From Phlyctochytrium arcticum (taxonomy: Eukaryota; Chytridiomycota; Chytridiomycetes; Chytridiales; Chytridiaceae), in contig JAHLKI010000012.1 of the NCBI GenBank assembly GCA_025602905.1, positions 434,001 through 498,000 on the forward strand: 64,000 nucleotides of DNA, written 5' to 3'. Below, piece by piece: positions 10,537-23,385 of this stretch. The notes under the pieces are model-generated. The model was not told the origin of the DNA. It saw only the letters and a list, made by a program, of their open reading frames with translations, and ran no database searches. Each line of letters opens with the position of its first letter. Within the stretch, counting starts at the first letter, position 1. The position numbers and the translations under genes are program-made.

Positions 10537-13500
10537 ATGGCAAACGACACGGTCAAGAAGGCGACGGACGCGCCTGTAGACGAGAAGAACAAGCAGCCGG
10601 TAAAGGAGGGCGAAGAAAAATCAAAGACAGAGACTGCAGAAGATGCCAAGAAGAAGCCAGAGGAAGAAGAGGAGCTGGTGGGTGGAAGGTTTCGTTTTTA
10701 GTTGCGCCAATCTCCGCGCGCATACATGGATCACGAAACCTAACTGTCTCCATTCTTGTTGCGTGCTTTCAGTCGGAGGAGGACCGTCAGCTGAAGGAAG
10801 AATTGGAAATGCTTGTAGAGCGCTTGAAGGTATTATCATTGTCTTGCTGATCGTTGATAATTGACATTGTACTCAAACAATGTTGTCTGCTAGGAGTCAA
10901 ATACGAGTCTTTACAAGTCTGCTCTGGAGAGCTTACGAACTCTCATTCGAACAGCGACTTCCTCCATGACTTCAGTCCCCAAACCACTGAAGTTCCTTCG
11001 TCCTCATTACACAACTTTGGTGGAATTGTACGAAAAATGGCCACAATCGGATGTGAAGGTGCAACGAATTGTTTTTGCAAAACAGGAAAAATACTAAGAC
11101 GTGTTGTAGAAATTCTTCGCGGACATCCTTTCCGTTCTGTCAATGACATATGCAGAGGAGGGCAAGAGGGACAGTCTGCGTTATCGATTGCTCGGTGCAT
11201 CAGAACCAGCAGGACTTTGGGGCCACGAATACGTCCGTCATCTTGCGGCAGAGTTGATTTCCGAGTACAACGATCTCAGTGAAAAGGAAGAGGATACCAC
11301 ACATGCCAATAACCTGGCGCAGGAAATTGTGCCCTTTTTGCTAAAGCACAACGCAGAGGCTGATGCTGTCGATCTGATGCTCGAAATGGAATCGCTGGAC
11401 ACCTTGCCAAAGTTTGTAGACAAGGACACATACTCACGAGTATGCCTGTACCTTCTTAGCTGTGTTCAGTACGTTGCGCCACCCGATGATATTGCCTGTT
11501 TGAGAACCGCGCACACCATTTACAGACAACAGGAGCAGTTTCCACAAGCATTGCAAGTTTCCATGCGTATGAATGACCACCAAATGATTCGCGACGACTT
11601 TAATGATTGCCCCGATCTCCTCATGAAGAAGCAGCTTGCATTCATGTTGGCGCGTCAACAAATTGATATCCCGACCGAGGACGAAGAGATTCAAGACATT
11701 TTGAATAATACGCGTCTTTCCGAGAACTTCCTAGCCCTTGGACGAGATTTGGATGTGATGGACCCTAAAATTCCAGAGGATATCTACAAGAGTCATTTGG
11801 AGAAGGAGCGGCCCGGTTTTGGTGGAGGCAACGTTGATTCCGCTAAACAAAATCTTGCGGCCACCTTTGTGAATGCATTTGTCAACGCTGGTTTCGGTGC
11901 AGATAAACTCATGACTGCTTCTGAGGATGGCAAGTGGATTTACAAGAACAAGGAGCATGGCATGATGAGTGCTGCCGCATCTCTAGGATTAATCCTTTTA
12001 TGGGACGTCGAAATTGGTCTCACACAAATTGACAAGTATCTCTACTCTCAGGAGGACTTTATCAAGGCCGGTGCTCTTCTCGCTATTGGTTTGGTCAACG
12101 CTGGCGTTCGTAACGAATCTGATCCCGCTTTGGCTTTATTGTCGGAGTACGTATCCAGCAAAGTCACCATTCTCCGAGTTGCTGCAATTGTTGGGCTGGG
12201 AGTGGCATATGCTGGATCAGCTCGACAGGATTTGATGGATCTGCTTGTGCCATTGGTTGGCGATCATCATCTATCAATGGAAATCTCCTCTCTGGCAACT
12301 CTGTCCTTGGGTCTCATTTTCGTTGGCCAGGGTGGATCGGAGCTTGTTAGCACAGCTGTACACACGCTGATGATGGACCGCGAAGAAGCTGATTTGAAGG
12401 ACCCTTACGCGATCTTTATGGGTCTGGGTATTGCCTTGTTGTTCCTAGGTACGTGCAGAACCTTGAGAGTTCGTGTACATTAAACTCACAACATATCTTT
12501 TTAGGCCGTCAACAAGAGGCCGATGCCACTTTAGAAGTACTGAAAGTCATGGAAAACTCGCTTGCCAAGACTTTCCAAGTTCTCTTGGACACTTGTGCGT
12601 ATGCAGGTATGTACTCGCTACATTCAGAAGTGGTCAATTTTGCTTATTTCTATAAAATTCAGGAACCGGAAACGTTTTGAGTATTCAGCGCATGCTGCAC
12701 TACTGCGATGATCACATTGACACTGAAAAGGAAAACGACCGCTTCCAGGCCTTTGCTGTTATTGGAATTGCTTTGATTGCTATGGGCGAGGACATTGGCA
12801 CAGAAATGGCGTTACGATCCTTTAACCATCTGGTAAAGTTGGCAGTGATTGGCTACAAAATTCCGTCGTATTTATTTTTTCTATAGATGCACTATGGCGA
12901 GCCAGTGATTCGTCGTGCGGTGCCTCTTGCTCTGGGTCTCTTGTGTGCATCCAACCCTTTGGTCCACGTTCTCGATGTGTTGAGTAAATACTCTCACGAC
13001 AACGATGCCGACGTTGCCATCAACGCCATCTTTGCCATGGGTTTAGTCGGCGCCGGTACCAACAATGCGCGTTTGGCTCAAATGCTTCGACAACTGGCCA
13101 CGTACTACTACAAGGAGGCCAACCATCTTTTCGTTGTCCGCATTGCTCAAGGTCTTGTTCACATGGGCAAGGGAACCATGACAATCAACCCCTTCCACTC
13201 CAACCGGCAACTCATGTCGCCAGTTGCCGTCGCCGGGTTATTGGTGAACCTGGTTGCTTTCACCGACTCAAAGAACCTGATCTTTGGCCGGGCTCATTAC
13301 CTCCTTTACCACCTGATTATCTCCGCCTACCCCCGCCTTCTCATGTCACTGGATGAGAACCTCAAACCTATCCCTGTTACAGTTCGCGTTGGCCAGGCAG
13401 TCGATGTCGTTGGACAGGCCGGAAAACCAAAGACGATCACTGGCTTTCAGACACATTCTACGCCAGTCCTCTTGGCGTTTACAGAGCGGGCCGAGCTGGC

Positions 13501-13665
13501 GACGGAGGAGTTCAAGCCGTTGGCCAGTGTTCTGGAAGGCTTTGTCGTTATGCGAAAGAATCCCGATGTAAGCATGTTCCCTATGGATTGCTTCTTTTGG
13601 TACACGTCTAACACTGCTTTGCGTTCTAGTTTATGGATGAAGACACAGAGACGACTGGCAAATAG
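10537..13665 (+). CDS. RPN1: 26S proteasome regulatory subunit RPN1 (PSMD2)
   Basis: Eight exons: 10537-10677, 10773-10829, 10894-11058, 11110-12448, 12505-12606, 12663-12832, 12887-13567, 13630-13665; 896 residues, close to human PSMD2. After a charged N-terminus comes the classic opening [20 protein letters not shown], then [20 protein letters not shown] and [20 protein letters not shown]. The central toroid of proteasome/cyclosome repeats is evident ([47 protein letters not shown] units). The C-terminus ends [14 protein letters not shown] after a last 36-base exon. RPN1 sits in the base of the 19S particle and docks ubiquitin-like shuttle factors and Ubp6. No start ambiguity: the ATG at 10537 is the first in frame. 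Confidence 0.97.
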
Positions 13666-14976
13666 AAACCCCTCCTATATCCTGTTCTATTGTGTATTTG
13701 TACAATTTTGTCTGGTGGATAATAAAATCCCATTCTGCAAGATCTTGAGTGATGAAAAGCTCCCGCTCCCATGGTATATAGCAGATCTTCTCTGGTGTAT
13801 TGCCCACTCCTATTTACCTAATTGATGCATCTCGGCAGATATTTGAAAGATGTTTGAAGCAAGCGAACCGCCCCGCTGTCAGGAAAACTCCAGCCGGGAC
13901 AGATTATAAGCCTCACTATTCCTTCGTCTGGGTGCGCGCCATTTACGATATTCCGCAAGCGAGACAGTGTCCCTACGGGACCGAGGTTTAAGCGACCGAA
14001 AATATGTAAAGATCTCCAAAACGGATCCCGCCTCCAAAAAGCTTTTCAACGGTTTTCGCGTGGCGTTGCGTGGCGCGGAGGGGCTTGCGGGCGGAGCTTG
14101 AAATTTCAGATCTGGCGGATCTCGACTTTTACAATGGACATCTGAGGTCTTCAATTGCCTCTCCGCCTCTCAAGCAAAAGCTTGCCCCCGTCCTGCTTTC
14201 CTGTTACGGAAAATTATGCCACTTTTGCCCAATCATGCTGAGTGATGCTTAAGTACTCAAATAAGATGCTGCTGCCCACCATCCGACTGGTGGGGGTTTG
14301 AGGATATCTCCAAACATTGCTCTCTGCGGGCCAAGATGATGAAAACTTTAAATTTCCAAGCTCCTTCCATTGACTCCTTGGCTCCTACGGCATAGTTCGG
14401 ACAGCCTTAAGGATAAAAAAAATGATCTACGTTTAACCATTCCATACTCTCGTCCGACCTACGAGTAGATGAACCCAATATCATGAGCGCCGTTGGTGCA
14501 TCAAACCCATTTGTGAGTTCGGAGCGGCAAATTTTTGTCCGTGAGGGCCAAGGTGCAAGCTCCCAAGTTCCTCTACGGGTCGACTGAGGGTTGATATTGG
14601 AGTCTTACCTTTTTTGAGGAGACTTGCCTGCACAAAATAGGAGGATCATCCGTGATTGCCAATTTTACACATCGGCCGACTCCGACAAGGCGCCACTTGA
14701 AGAAACCTAGCGGTTCATACTCACTCATTTTTTTTGGACATCGGTGGACTGTGGTCGTCGAAAGGACGAGGCAGTGAATAGGATTAATGCAGAACAGATA
14801 CGACAAAGAAAAGTAATTCATCTTCACCAGGAGTAGCCCGCTGAAGCGCCCGACGACATCACCACTCCCCTTCCGACATCCAACGTTTATATGAACCGAG
14901 ATATATCAATAGCTCTGAACCTCATCGCCACCCAAATCACCGCCCAACAATTACTGAAACAAAGCACGAGGTCCGG
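13666..14976. other. Intergenic region, no gene recognised
   Basis: These 1311 bases lie between RPN1 and the PWWP gene. The open frames in it (for example 13800-13991 plus, 14573-14827 minus) lack recognisable domains and consistent splice partners. A minus frame at 14937-15467 only shadows the PWWP exon. Confidence 0.5.
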
Positions 14977-16446
14977 ATGAAAATCCCAAAGCGACGAGCT
15001 CCTCGGCCGCGTCCAACCCTGAAGCCTGAGTGCCGCGCGGCAAATACGGGCCTGATGATGGCCACGATTTTCGGGACTAATTCTTCAAAGCCATCTTCCC
15101 CGACAACGCGTACACATCCAGAACTCGCAACAGAAGAGAAGAGTACGATTGTAAAAGCCAGCGACTGTAGGGCCATGGTCATGTGCAACGACGCACAACC
15201 CCAGGCAAAGACATCTGGATCCAGTGATGTAGAATGGAAAGACGATCCCGTCTCTGGTGACTTGGTATGGGCGAAAGTAGGTTCAGTCCCATTCTGGCCG
15301 GCGCAGGTACGTTTAAAGATGCGATTTTCATGAATATAGGCTAAAGTTGTACTTAGGTCGTCGATCTGAATTGTATACCCCATCTGAAGCGTCCCTTTCG
15401 CGGACCGCCTGATGCAAATTCTGTATTGGTCCAGTTCTTTGGCAGATATGACTGGTATGGAGGCCAAGCTTGAAAGATTAAAACTTTTTCCTCATACCAA
15501 GCTTTCGCAGCGCGTATGTGACCCCAGGACCCGATCTTTTACCGTTTGAACCAAACTTGATTTCAAAATGTGCGAGATCCAAGTCTCGGCTGTTCAAAAA
15601 TGCGGTTGAAGAAGCCTTGGCAGCAGGTCGGAAGAATGACTCGCTTCTTGCGACCCCAAAGTCGCCCATTACCGCGAACCCCCGACAAGTATCCCCCACG
15701 TACCGAAAGACAAGCGTGAGAAAGTCCGCCCCGATTATTGAGGACACAACGCATTCATGGCACTCAGGTTCTTCTACATCTGCCGCCTTATTGCACGCAG
15801 TGGAGCGCATACGAGCGGCAAAGCAGAAAGACGCACCTGACCTAGTTACTCCCCCGCCATCACGCGAAAGACCGCGGCCAATCTTCTCACCAAGGTCCAA
15901 AACATCTAGTCCAAGTCCTGCAAGTACAGTAACCCTGTCACCAACAGGCTCCTCGGCATCCGCAACTCTTATGGAAGCTGTGGAGGGTATACAAGTGACC
16001 AACCTCCCTCTTTCAAACTCGCATGCACTTTTGCCCCTTCCCAATGTCCCGTCTCAGCTCAAATATCACAAGCTATTCCATTCAACATTTAAACACAACG
16101 CTACCCGCATCCTCACACCTCCATCAATGTGGTCTCTTCAAAGTCTCTCACTGGGAACCGCGAGTAAATCTGCGACCAAAAAGACGACAAAAGTTACTGG
16201 CAAAAACTGGCGTTCCGCATCAGGTATGCCTTCGCCAACACCCAGTACACGCGATGATGACTTGTCAGGCCTCGACGTCCTGTCTCGGCAGGCTGTACTG
16301 GAAATTGAGGTTCGTATAGCCATTCTATCTCTCTTACGAAAGCCCTCGCCTAAACAGCTTCTTCCCTTTGTTAGCGCTTGAGATCGGAATCCACCGTCCG
16401 CACATCCAAGAGACGGAAGGTTGACATCTCCCAGCTGCTTGTGTAA
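14977..16446 (+). CDS. PWWP-domain protein
   Basis: Four exons: 14977-15306, 15357-15454, 15511-16309, 16375-16446; 432 residues. The PWWP domain spans about residues 92-160: GDLVWAKVGSVPFWPAQ (the signature reads PFWP), then VLVQFFGRYD and AYVTPGPDLLPFEPN. PWWP domains bind methylated histone tails (H3K36me) and DNA, so this is probably a nuclear chromatin reader (inference). The rest is Ser/Pro-rich and basic, with short repeated segments of the type SSTSAALLHAVERIRAA and SSASATLMEAVEGIQV. The last exon adds a basic KRRK motif close to the stop and ends ISQLLV. In this splice model the Trp that usually follows Asp in the domain is replaced by Cys at the exon 2/3 junction. Orthology within the PWWP group cannot be assigned. 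Confidence 0.85.
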
Positions 16447-16767
16447 TGCATTTTAAGCATGAGGAGCAGAGCATCACAGAGCATGACATACTTTCTAATA
16501 TCTTCGAACTCACGTAGAATTTAAAAGAATAAATTGAATGTTTGTGTTCATCACGTTTAATGATTTAAGGATCCTGGGGTTGACCCTCAAGAAGGCTAAG
16601 CCTTGAAAAGGAGTACCTTGGGAGTGCCCAAAATAATGAAGAAAGCCGTTTGCAGACTCTTGAAGATAGTTGGCGCCCAAAATCATTTCCAGAGTATAAC
16701 CCTTTTCAATCCATCGGAACGGAACGCGTGAACTTGTGTGAACTCGTCCGCACATTGCTAGTCAGAA
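16447..16767. other. Intergenic region, no gene recognised
   Basis: This 321-base gap separates the PWWP gene from the next gene on the same strand. It is AT-rich at its start; nothing else is recognised. Confidence 0.4.
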
Positions 16768-19174
16768 ATGTACGCAGGATATGCAGGTTCTGTCCCAGAC
16801 GTTGCGGTCCCTCAGCAGCTAGGAACCTTGCAGATATGCGATCAAGCAGCGTCTATTTCACTATTGGGATCTTCAGTACAAGGTGATTTACTTCCGTTAT
16901 CCACCGAGGAACCCTTCCTGTTGGAAACTTTGGGGACTCTCATCCGAAATCACAAGCGACAGAGCAAAACGCTCATCTTGGCAAGAGTTCAAGCGGTGGA
17001 TGGAAAGTTCTTCTACTATTCCGCTCATCAGCTCAACAAGGTCATTTTCCGCAAATATGGGAAAAATAGCGAGTACCTGTTTCGGCTGTACGCTATGAAT
17101 CCGCTCACAAACACCGAAATCGTGGGAGATGTGCGATACTTTGCGGTAGAAGTACCTGATGATGCCGAAGTCGCGCCAGAGGTGCGGGATTCCAGAGCCA
17201 AAAGATTTCTCAGTATGGCTGGTTCCCGGCCTTCAAGTGCCGGTACTGCGCGCAGCTCGTCCACAGACATGCGTCGGAGTTCCATGTCAGCTTTGATGCG
17301 CAATTCGCTCGGCATACGTCGAGATTCCATCAAAGTAGCTGAAATATCCGGTCCAGCAGCGCCTGATATTCAGGGATTGGCGGCCTCGAGCATAAGTAAC
17401 TTGAAGGTCGAAGTTTCCCACGCGTCACGCGGTGATTTGGCCATAATGGAGGCATTAGACAAGATGCAGGAAGAGAGGGAGCAGAAAGGAACTCAGGATG
17501 TACTGGCCAAGAAACTGAGAGAACAGATGAAAGACCGACGCGCCAAAATCCAACAGAAAGAAAGTACTGAAAGTGACCTCCAGCACTTTCGGCCCGCATC
17601 GTTGGATACTGCTGCTAATGGGGTCCTCGACGGAGAAGAAACGCAACGGACCGACATTCCTGACCTCACCCGTATGGTCTCAACGATCGGCGACCTTCCA
17701 TTTTCTGCTTACGATCTAGACATTGGCTCAGACGTGCCGCAACTCGCAGTCTCTAGTCACAATCTTCACACTACTTTGTCCATTACATCCCTAGCGCTTG
17801 TACCCCACTCAAACTCCACCGCCGACGCAGAGCCCTCATCCTCGACGCTCCAGCTTCACACTAAGGAGCCTTCGGAATCAAGAGCGCCACGTCCGACACG
17901 CGAAAGACGCGCTTTTGGCTCTGGCCAGCTGAACCCCCTTGTAATAAATTCCAGATCCTCTGCAACCAGCAGAAATTCCCTTCATTCCCCACATTCGCCA
18001 CTCTCAGCAACATCTAGAACGGACCTCCGCTCTTCCGCCACCAGTATGGTCAGGAGCAGCGCTCATCTGAACTCTCCCGACTCACCGACGGTTAAGGTGA
18101 CACTCAGACCTAAAACTGCTGATAGCCGAACATCCAACGACCGTTTGGACGAAGGGTCTTCCAGTCCATATTTGGTTGCGCGAAGGAAATCGTCCGTCGC
18201 TATATCTAGCGAAGCTCTGACACGTCCAAGCGTAGCCCGACGCGTGGAGTTTGCCAGCTCAACAATCAAATCGACCGCCAGTAACGATGAAGACGACGAT
18301 ATTGAAGCACTGAAATCCAGCTTGAAAGATAAGAAGGCCATTTCACATGACAGCATCGCCAGTCAAGACCGTGAACATTCATCAGGAGGCTGGAGGCGGA
18401 AATTGTCGTTATCTGTTGGGAACGGGTTGGATAATGTCAATCGTCTGAGATCAAAATCCATCAGCAGCGTAAACCGATCTTCTGAAAGCTTGGGTAAGCT
18501 TCGGCGGAAAAGTCAGCGCAGCATTGCCACACCATCTACCCAGGACCTGCGCGAACAATATCGCGCCGTATTCATCGGGACGGACGACGATTTTTTGCAG
18601 CGAGCGTGCGTCAGAAAGCTGTTTACTTTGAATGCGCTGGATGCTAGTGATGCACTGCTGTTCGACATGCCCCCTGAAGTTTTAAAAAGCGAAGGTATTT
18701 GCTAAACAGTATGCGTGGGAGCGCAGCTAGGTTAACACAAGGTTTATAGGTATAGGCATTGAGGCAGAAGCTGATTGTCCAGCTGGGGACGAAGTGAATG
18801 ACCCAACTGCCTATTACGATGATCCTTATAGCGAGGAGTACGTTGGGCACGAACGATCAGGGGATACACATTCCACTTTGCGACTGCGCCAAGCCCTCCT
18901 ATGTGCTAGTTCAATGGCTTTGGCACTCACCGCGACACCAAAATCGTCCAAGATCTATGTCCGCCATCGCGCCAAACTTTTGGTCGTGTATTTCCTTGCT
19001 GTGGTCTTTTCCATCCGATTTTCAGAAGTGTCTGGCACCTATTTGTACATTGCCAGTGCACTAGCAGCTACAGTATTCCTGGCTTTGGCGATATTTTTGT
19101 ATGTCCTGCCCAAGGAAAAGGTAGGGAAAGATAGTGATGTTGACCTCAGTGCATCATATGCCGATATGGTTTAG
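16768..19174 (+). CDS. Unknown protein with conserved-looking N-domain and two C-terminal membrane segments
   Basis: Two exons, 16768-18694 and 18750-19174, give 783 residues. The N-terminal 130 residues look like a folded domain (TLILARVQAVDGKFFYYSAH, NKVIFRKYGKNSEYLFRLYA, MNPLTNTEIVGDVRYFAVEV) that I cannot place in a named family. Residues about 150-620 are Ser-rich and low complexity, with one charged helix (MEALDKMQEEREQKGTQDVL...) that may be a short coiled coil. A second small charged block follows (REQYRAVFIGTDDDFLQRAC). The C-terminus holds two hydrophobic segments, LLVVYFLAVVFSIRF and TYLYIASALAATVFLALAIF, then a short polar tail ending SYADMV. It is probably an integral membrane protein with most of its mass on one side (inference). 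The gene is in tandem with DIS3, 321 bp downstream. Confidence 0.8.
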
Positions 19175-19495
19175 AATTAGCTGTGAGTAGGCTTAGGCTA
19201 CCAAAGATACATAGGAAAAGGTTAGATAGGCGTATAGGTTTTCCAAAATTACAGAACTATTCACTGCATATTGTTGCATCCGTGTATTTAGAGGGTTACC
19301 AAGTACGTTCCGGCCTTGATTTTATTTCTTGGCCGTTCTTGCAAAGGAAGCGAGCGAAAATGACACCTCTCAGATGGCGTGCAAATGAATTGACCCGCCA
19401 CTTGCTCTTGTTGCCATGACATCCTCTAATTGGGTGGTGAGGATGGAATTTCGAAGCAAAGCTGGCCAAGTTGCCAAACTGCAAAGATCGACACA
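19175..19495. other. Intergenic region upstream of DIS3
   Basis: This 321-base gap contains the 3' end region of the upstream gene and the DIS3 promoter. No other feature is recognised. Confidence 0.4.
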
Positions 19496-22400
19496 ATGCT
19501 CCGCAATAAAGCATTCATAAGAAAGACCCGGCGGGGAACCGTAGTCAAGATTGTCAAAGAGCACTGTATGTATTATTTCTTACCCATAGCTGATGACCGG
19601 GTTTGGATGCTAAATAGACGTTTAAACAGACCTCCGCGACGATATTTACTGTGGCCTAAGGGAATGCAAGGCATGTCCTCAAGAGTCTGCTGTCCTTCAG
19701 CCACGGACTACACCAAAGCTGTCTTCCCCACATTTCGTTATTCCAGACACCAATGTTCTTTATCATCAAGTAAGCTTGTCGAACTGTGGACCGCTTGTTA
19801 TGTATGAATACTGATCTAGTCGATAGATGGATGTGCTGGAACACAAAAGTATTACCGACGTAATCATTTTACAAACTGTGCTTGAAGAGTTGCGGCATCG
19901 CAGTCCGCCAATGTATGTACGGGCCCGATCCCTGATATCCGATGCAGACAAGCGATTTTACGTGTTCTCGAATGAACATTGCCGAGAAACATACGTCGAC
20001 AAAGAACCTGAGGAAACCCCCAATGATCGCAATGACCGAGCAATCCGAACGGCCGTACAATGGTATCAAAAACATTCAGGGACTACCACGGTGTTAGTCA
20101 CGGATGATGCCGAAAACCGGAAGCGTGCTACGAAAGGTGGAATCAAAGCAATGTCAGTGCGGGAGTACGTGGCAACCATAACCGACCATCCCGAGATTGT
20201 TGATATGGTAGCTGCAGTGGACGAAGAGAACATCGACCAGGAAGACCGCGTATTCTTTCCTGAGCATTTGGCGACTTCCCAAATCTCAGCGGGACTAAAG
20301 TCAGGAAGCTTTTTACAAGGCAAATTGAGCATCAGCCCAAACAATTTCTTGGAAGGAAGCATATTTGCCGAGGTGGACAAGGAAGAGCGAACAGTCATGA
20401 TTTTGGGCCGTGAGCACCTGAACCGAGCAATCCACGGAGATATCGTGGCGGTGAAGATGTTGCCAAAAAGCGAATGGAAAACATCGGTTGGCGTTATTTT
20501 AGAGGAGGATGACGTGGAAAAGGACGAAGACGAAGATCCGACGGGTGAATTTGCTGATAAGGTGGAACATGCGATGGACGTGGATGAGCCCACAGCCCCT
20601 GCAGAAGCAGTCCCTACTGGACGGATTGTTGGAATAATCAAGCGCAATTGGCGACCATTTTGTGGAACGATTGATAAATCATCTGTCCGAGCCACAGACG
20701 GTTTGTCATCGCAGCAGGTGGTTTATTTCTGGGCAATGGACAAGAAAATTCCCAAGATTCGGCTGCGCACGCGACAGGCCGAGCAACTTATTGGCCAGCG
20801 GATTGTAGTAGCTATCGACGGCTGGGCCCGAAACTCACGATATCCATCTGGACACTATGTGAGAACGCTGGGTGACGTTGGCAGCCAAGCCACAGAGACC
20901 GAAGTTGTACTGCTGGAACACGATGTGCCATTTGCACCTTTTTCACCTCAAGTACTCAGTTTCCTTCCCGTTGAAGGTGAAAGTTGGGTTGTGAAAGATG
21001 AGCATTTGCCGGGTCGCGAAGACTTTCGACACCTGGATGTTTGCAGTATTGATCCACCTGGATGTACCGATATCGATGACGCTTTGCATTGCCGCAAGTT
21101 GCCGAACGGAAATTTCGAGGTTGGAGTACATATTGCCGATGTTGGCCATTTCGTTAAACCGGAGAATGCTATGGATATGGAGGCTCGTCGTCGGGGTACG
21201 ACCGTCTATCTAGTGAACAAGCGTATTGACATGCTTCCCGGTCTTTTGGGCACAAATTTATGTTCATTGCGATCTGACGTCGATCGTTTGTCGTTCTCCA
21301 CTATTTGGGAGATGACTTCAGAAGCTGAAGTGAAATCAGTTCGCTACACCAAGAGTGTCATCCGCTCGAAAGCTTCTTTGACCTACGATGAAGCTCAGGC
21401 GAGGCTCGACGACAACACATTGACCGACCCCGTCTCACTTGGCATCAAGGGATTGAATACGCTCGCCAAGAAGTTGAGGGCGCGCCGTATGGAGGCTGGG
21501 GCTCTCACCCTGGCATCTCCAGAGGTGCGCTTCAAGCTGGAAGAGGACCAACAGGACCCAGTCGATGTGGAGATGAAGGAGCTGAAAGATACAAACGCGC
21601 TGGTCGAAGAATTCATGTTGTTGGCAAACATTTGGGTAGCTAGCAAAATCTATGAAGCATTCCCTGAATCGTCCATGTTGCGAAGACATCCACGTCCACC
21701 AACGTCAAACTTTGAGGGACTACAGAAAGCAGTGGGAGAGCTGGGCATTGAGATTGATGTATCAACGTCCAAGGCGCTTGCTGACTCGCTGGACAAGGCT
21801 GTGGTAAGATTGTCTTTGCTGCTGCTCATGCTTTAATCAAACCATCTAATAATGGTTTAGGTTCCATCTCAACCTTATATCAACAAACTCATCCGAATTC
21901 TCACAACCCGTTGCATGATGCAAGCTGTGTACTTTTGCTCTGGAACGCTCGGTGAGCCAGAATTCTGGCATTACGGACTTGCGTCTCGGATTTATACCCA
22001 TTTCACTTCACCTATTCGACGATACTCTGACCTGGTTGTTCACCGACTGTTGGCTGTAGCTATTGGCTATGAGAAGGATTATGCGTCTGAATTGGTCGAC
22101 AAGATCAAGCTGAAGGAATTGAGTGATGGTATGTTTGAGTGTTTCTGGCGGTACTCCCAAACTTGCATTAACACTTATTTTGCAGTGCTTAACTACCGTC
22201 ACCGACAAGCGCAACAAGCTTCCCGCTCTTCCGTCGAGCTCTTTACCAATCTGTTCTTTAAAGACAAAGTCATCAAGGAAGAAGGATACGTCATTCGCGT
22301 CATGAAAAACGGATTTTCAGTTCTGATTCCCAAGTACGGTATTGAGGGGTACGTGTACTCAAGTCCTCAAGATGGGGATTCTAAGGGTGCATCGCCGTTT

Positions 22401-22652
22401 ACATATGACCGTGAGAATAACCGCCTCGTTGCTGCGGACGGGATCATCAAGCTATTCTCGAGGGTTGTAGTTGTCGTCAATGTTGAGGAGGCTGGCGGGG
22501 CTGCTCGCCGATCAAAGTTGACCGTGCGATTAGTTGAGCCAAGAATTCCTGGGCTCAGCGTTGAAGGAGAGGGGCAGGTCAAGGAGATGAAGGAGCAAAA
22601 AGCGCTGGCTGACGCAGCAGGGGTGCGTCCCTCCAAGAAGAGCCGCAAGTGA
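19496..22652 (+). CDS. DIS3: Exosome catalytic subunit Dis3/Rrp44
   Basis: Five exons: 19496-19565, 19630-19769, 19827-21803, 21861-22128, 22186-22652; 973 residues, the usual size. It is the 3'-5' exoribonuclease and endonuclease of the RNA exosome. The start MLRNKAFIRKTRRGTVVKIV is typical of the family. A Cys-rich CR3 motif (YCGLRECKACP) precedes the PIN domain, which shows the acidic residues of the endonuclease site (IPDTNVLYHQMDVLEH and NDRNDRAIRTA). Two cold-shock domains follow, then the RNB domain with the metal-binding set SIDPPGCTDIDDALHC near residue 485, and an S1-like C-terminus (VIRVMKNGFSVLIPKYGIEG). Both nuclease sites look intact, so it should be fully active. The C-terminus is basic (KKSRK), a possible nuclear signal. 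Confidence 0.97.
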
Positions 22653-22840
22653 GAAGTTGTCGGTGGAGCTTCATTTTCTTTTGTACATCTTTTTGTTTTG
22701 GCCTTGTCTTTACAGTAGCTTTTTTATTTATTCGAATCATAATCGATGTGGCGGAAACGCGCTCAGCATTAAAACAGTTCACAGTTCACATGGAAGGTAT
22801 ATATAAGGGGAAGACAAAGATTGCATGTAGGATCCCGAGA

Positions 22841-23385
22841 CTAGGCTGAATCGCCAAAGAGTCGCTGGACGCGTTTCAGAACCGAATCCTGATGACAGAT
22901 TAGGAAGACTCTTTGCATTTACATGTGCGATATATAAAAAGTACCTTTGATGGATCGTATGGTCGATCCTTGGAAGGGATTTCCAAAATTGTTGGGAAGG
23001 CTTGCGTGTAATCGTCCAAGATGTGTCGTAGCTCGTCGGCCACTTGCTGGGTGATCAAGATGATGGCAATATCTTTGCGGTTGGTGAACTCTTCAAAGTG
23101 TTCCTCAATTTTGGCGAGCGGTGTTTCTAAAAACACAAATGTCCAACATGAGCAAGACTTGCCCGTGTACGCAAAGAAGGCATTGAAACTTACTGGAATC
23201 AACAACCAGAAAGTTTGGCTTCTGCTTAGAGTCTATGTGACCTATTCCCGCCAGCATCAATCCAGTAACCGAGTCCTTGAATTAATGGCATTCATCATCC
23301 GCACTGGTGGGCCATTCCAAACTAAGGAACCAACCTCATCACCCAGAACCGCAATCAGTGATCGATCCTTTTGAAGATTTGCCAT
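22841..23385 (-). CDS. VMA7: V-type ATPase subunit F (Vma7)
   Basis: Four exons: 23385-23335, 23275-23194, 23126-22945, 22888-22841; 120 residues, the family's usual length. The product starts [17 protein letters not shown] and continues [20 protein letters not shown], then [20 protein letters not shown] and [20 protein letters not shown], ending with [20 protein letters not shown]. Subunit F is part of the central rotor stalk of the vacuolar proton pump, coupling the V1 ATPase to the membrane ring. The first intron uses a less common donor (GTTGGT). The gene converges with DIS3 (188 bp between stops) and is head to head with FAN1 (555 bp). Confidence 0.96.

Noticed and set aside
10184..10579. 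Plus-strand 131-residue open frame before RPN1
   Set aside because: It is Cys- and Ser-rich without recognisable domain and runs out of frame into the RPN1 start exon.
14937..15467. Minus-strand 176-residue open frame
   Set aside because: It overlaps the PWWP-coding exons antisense and shows no family features.
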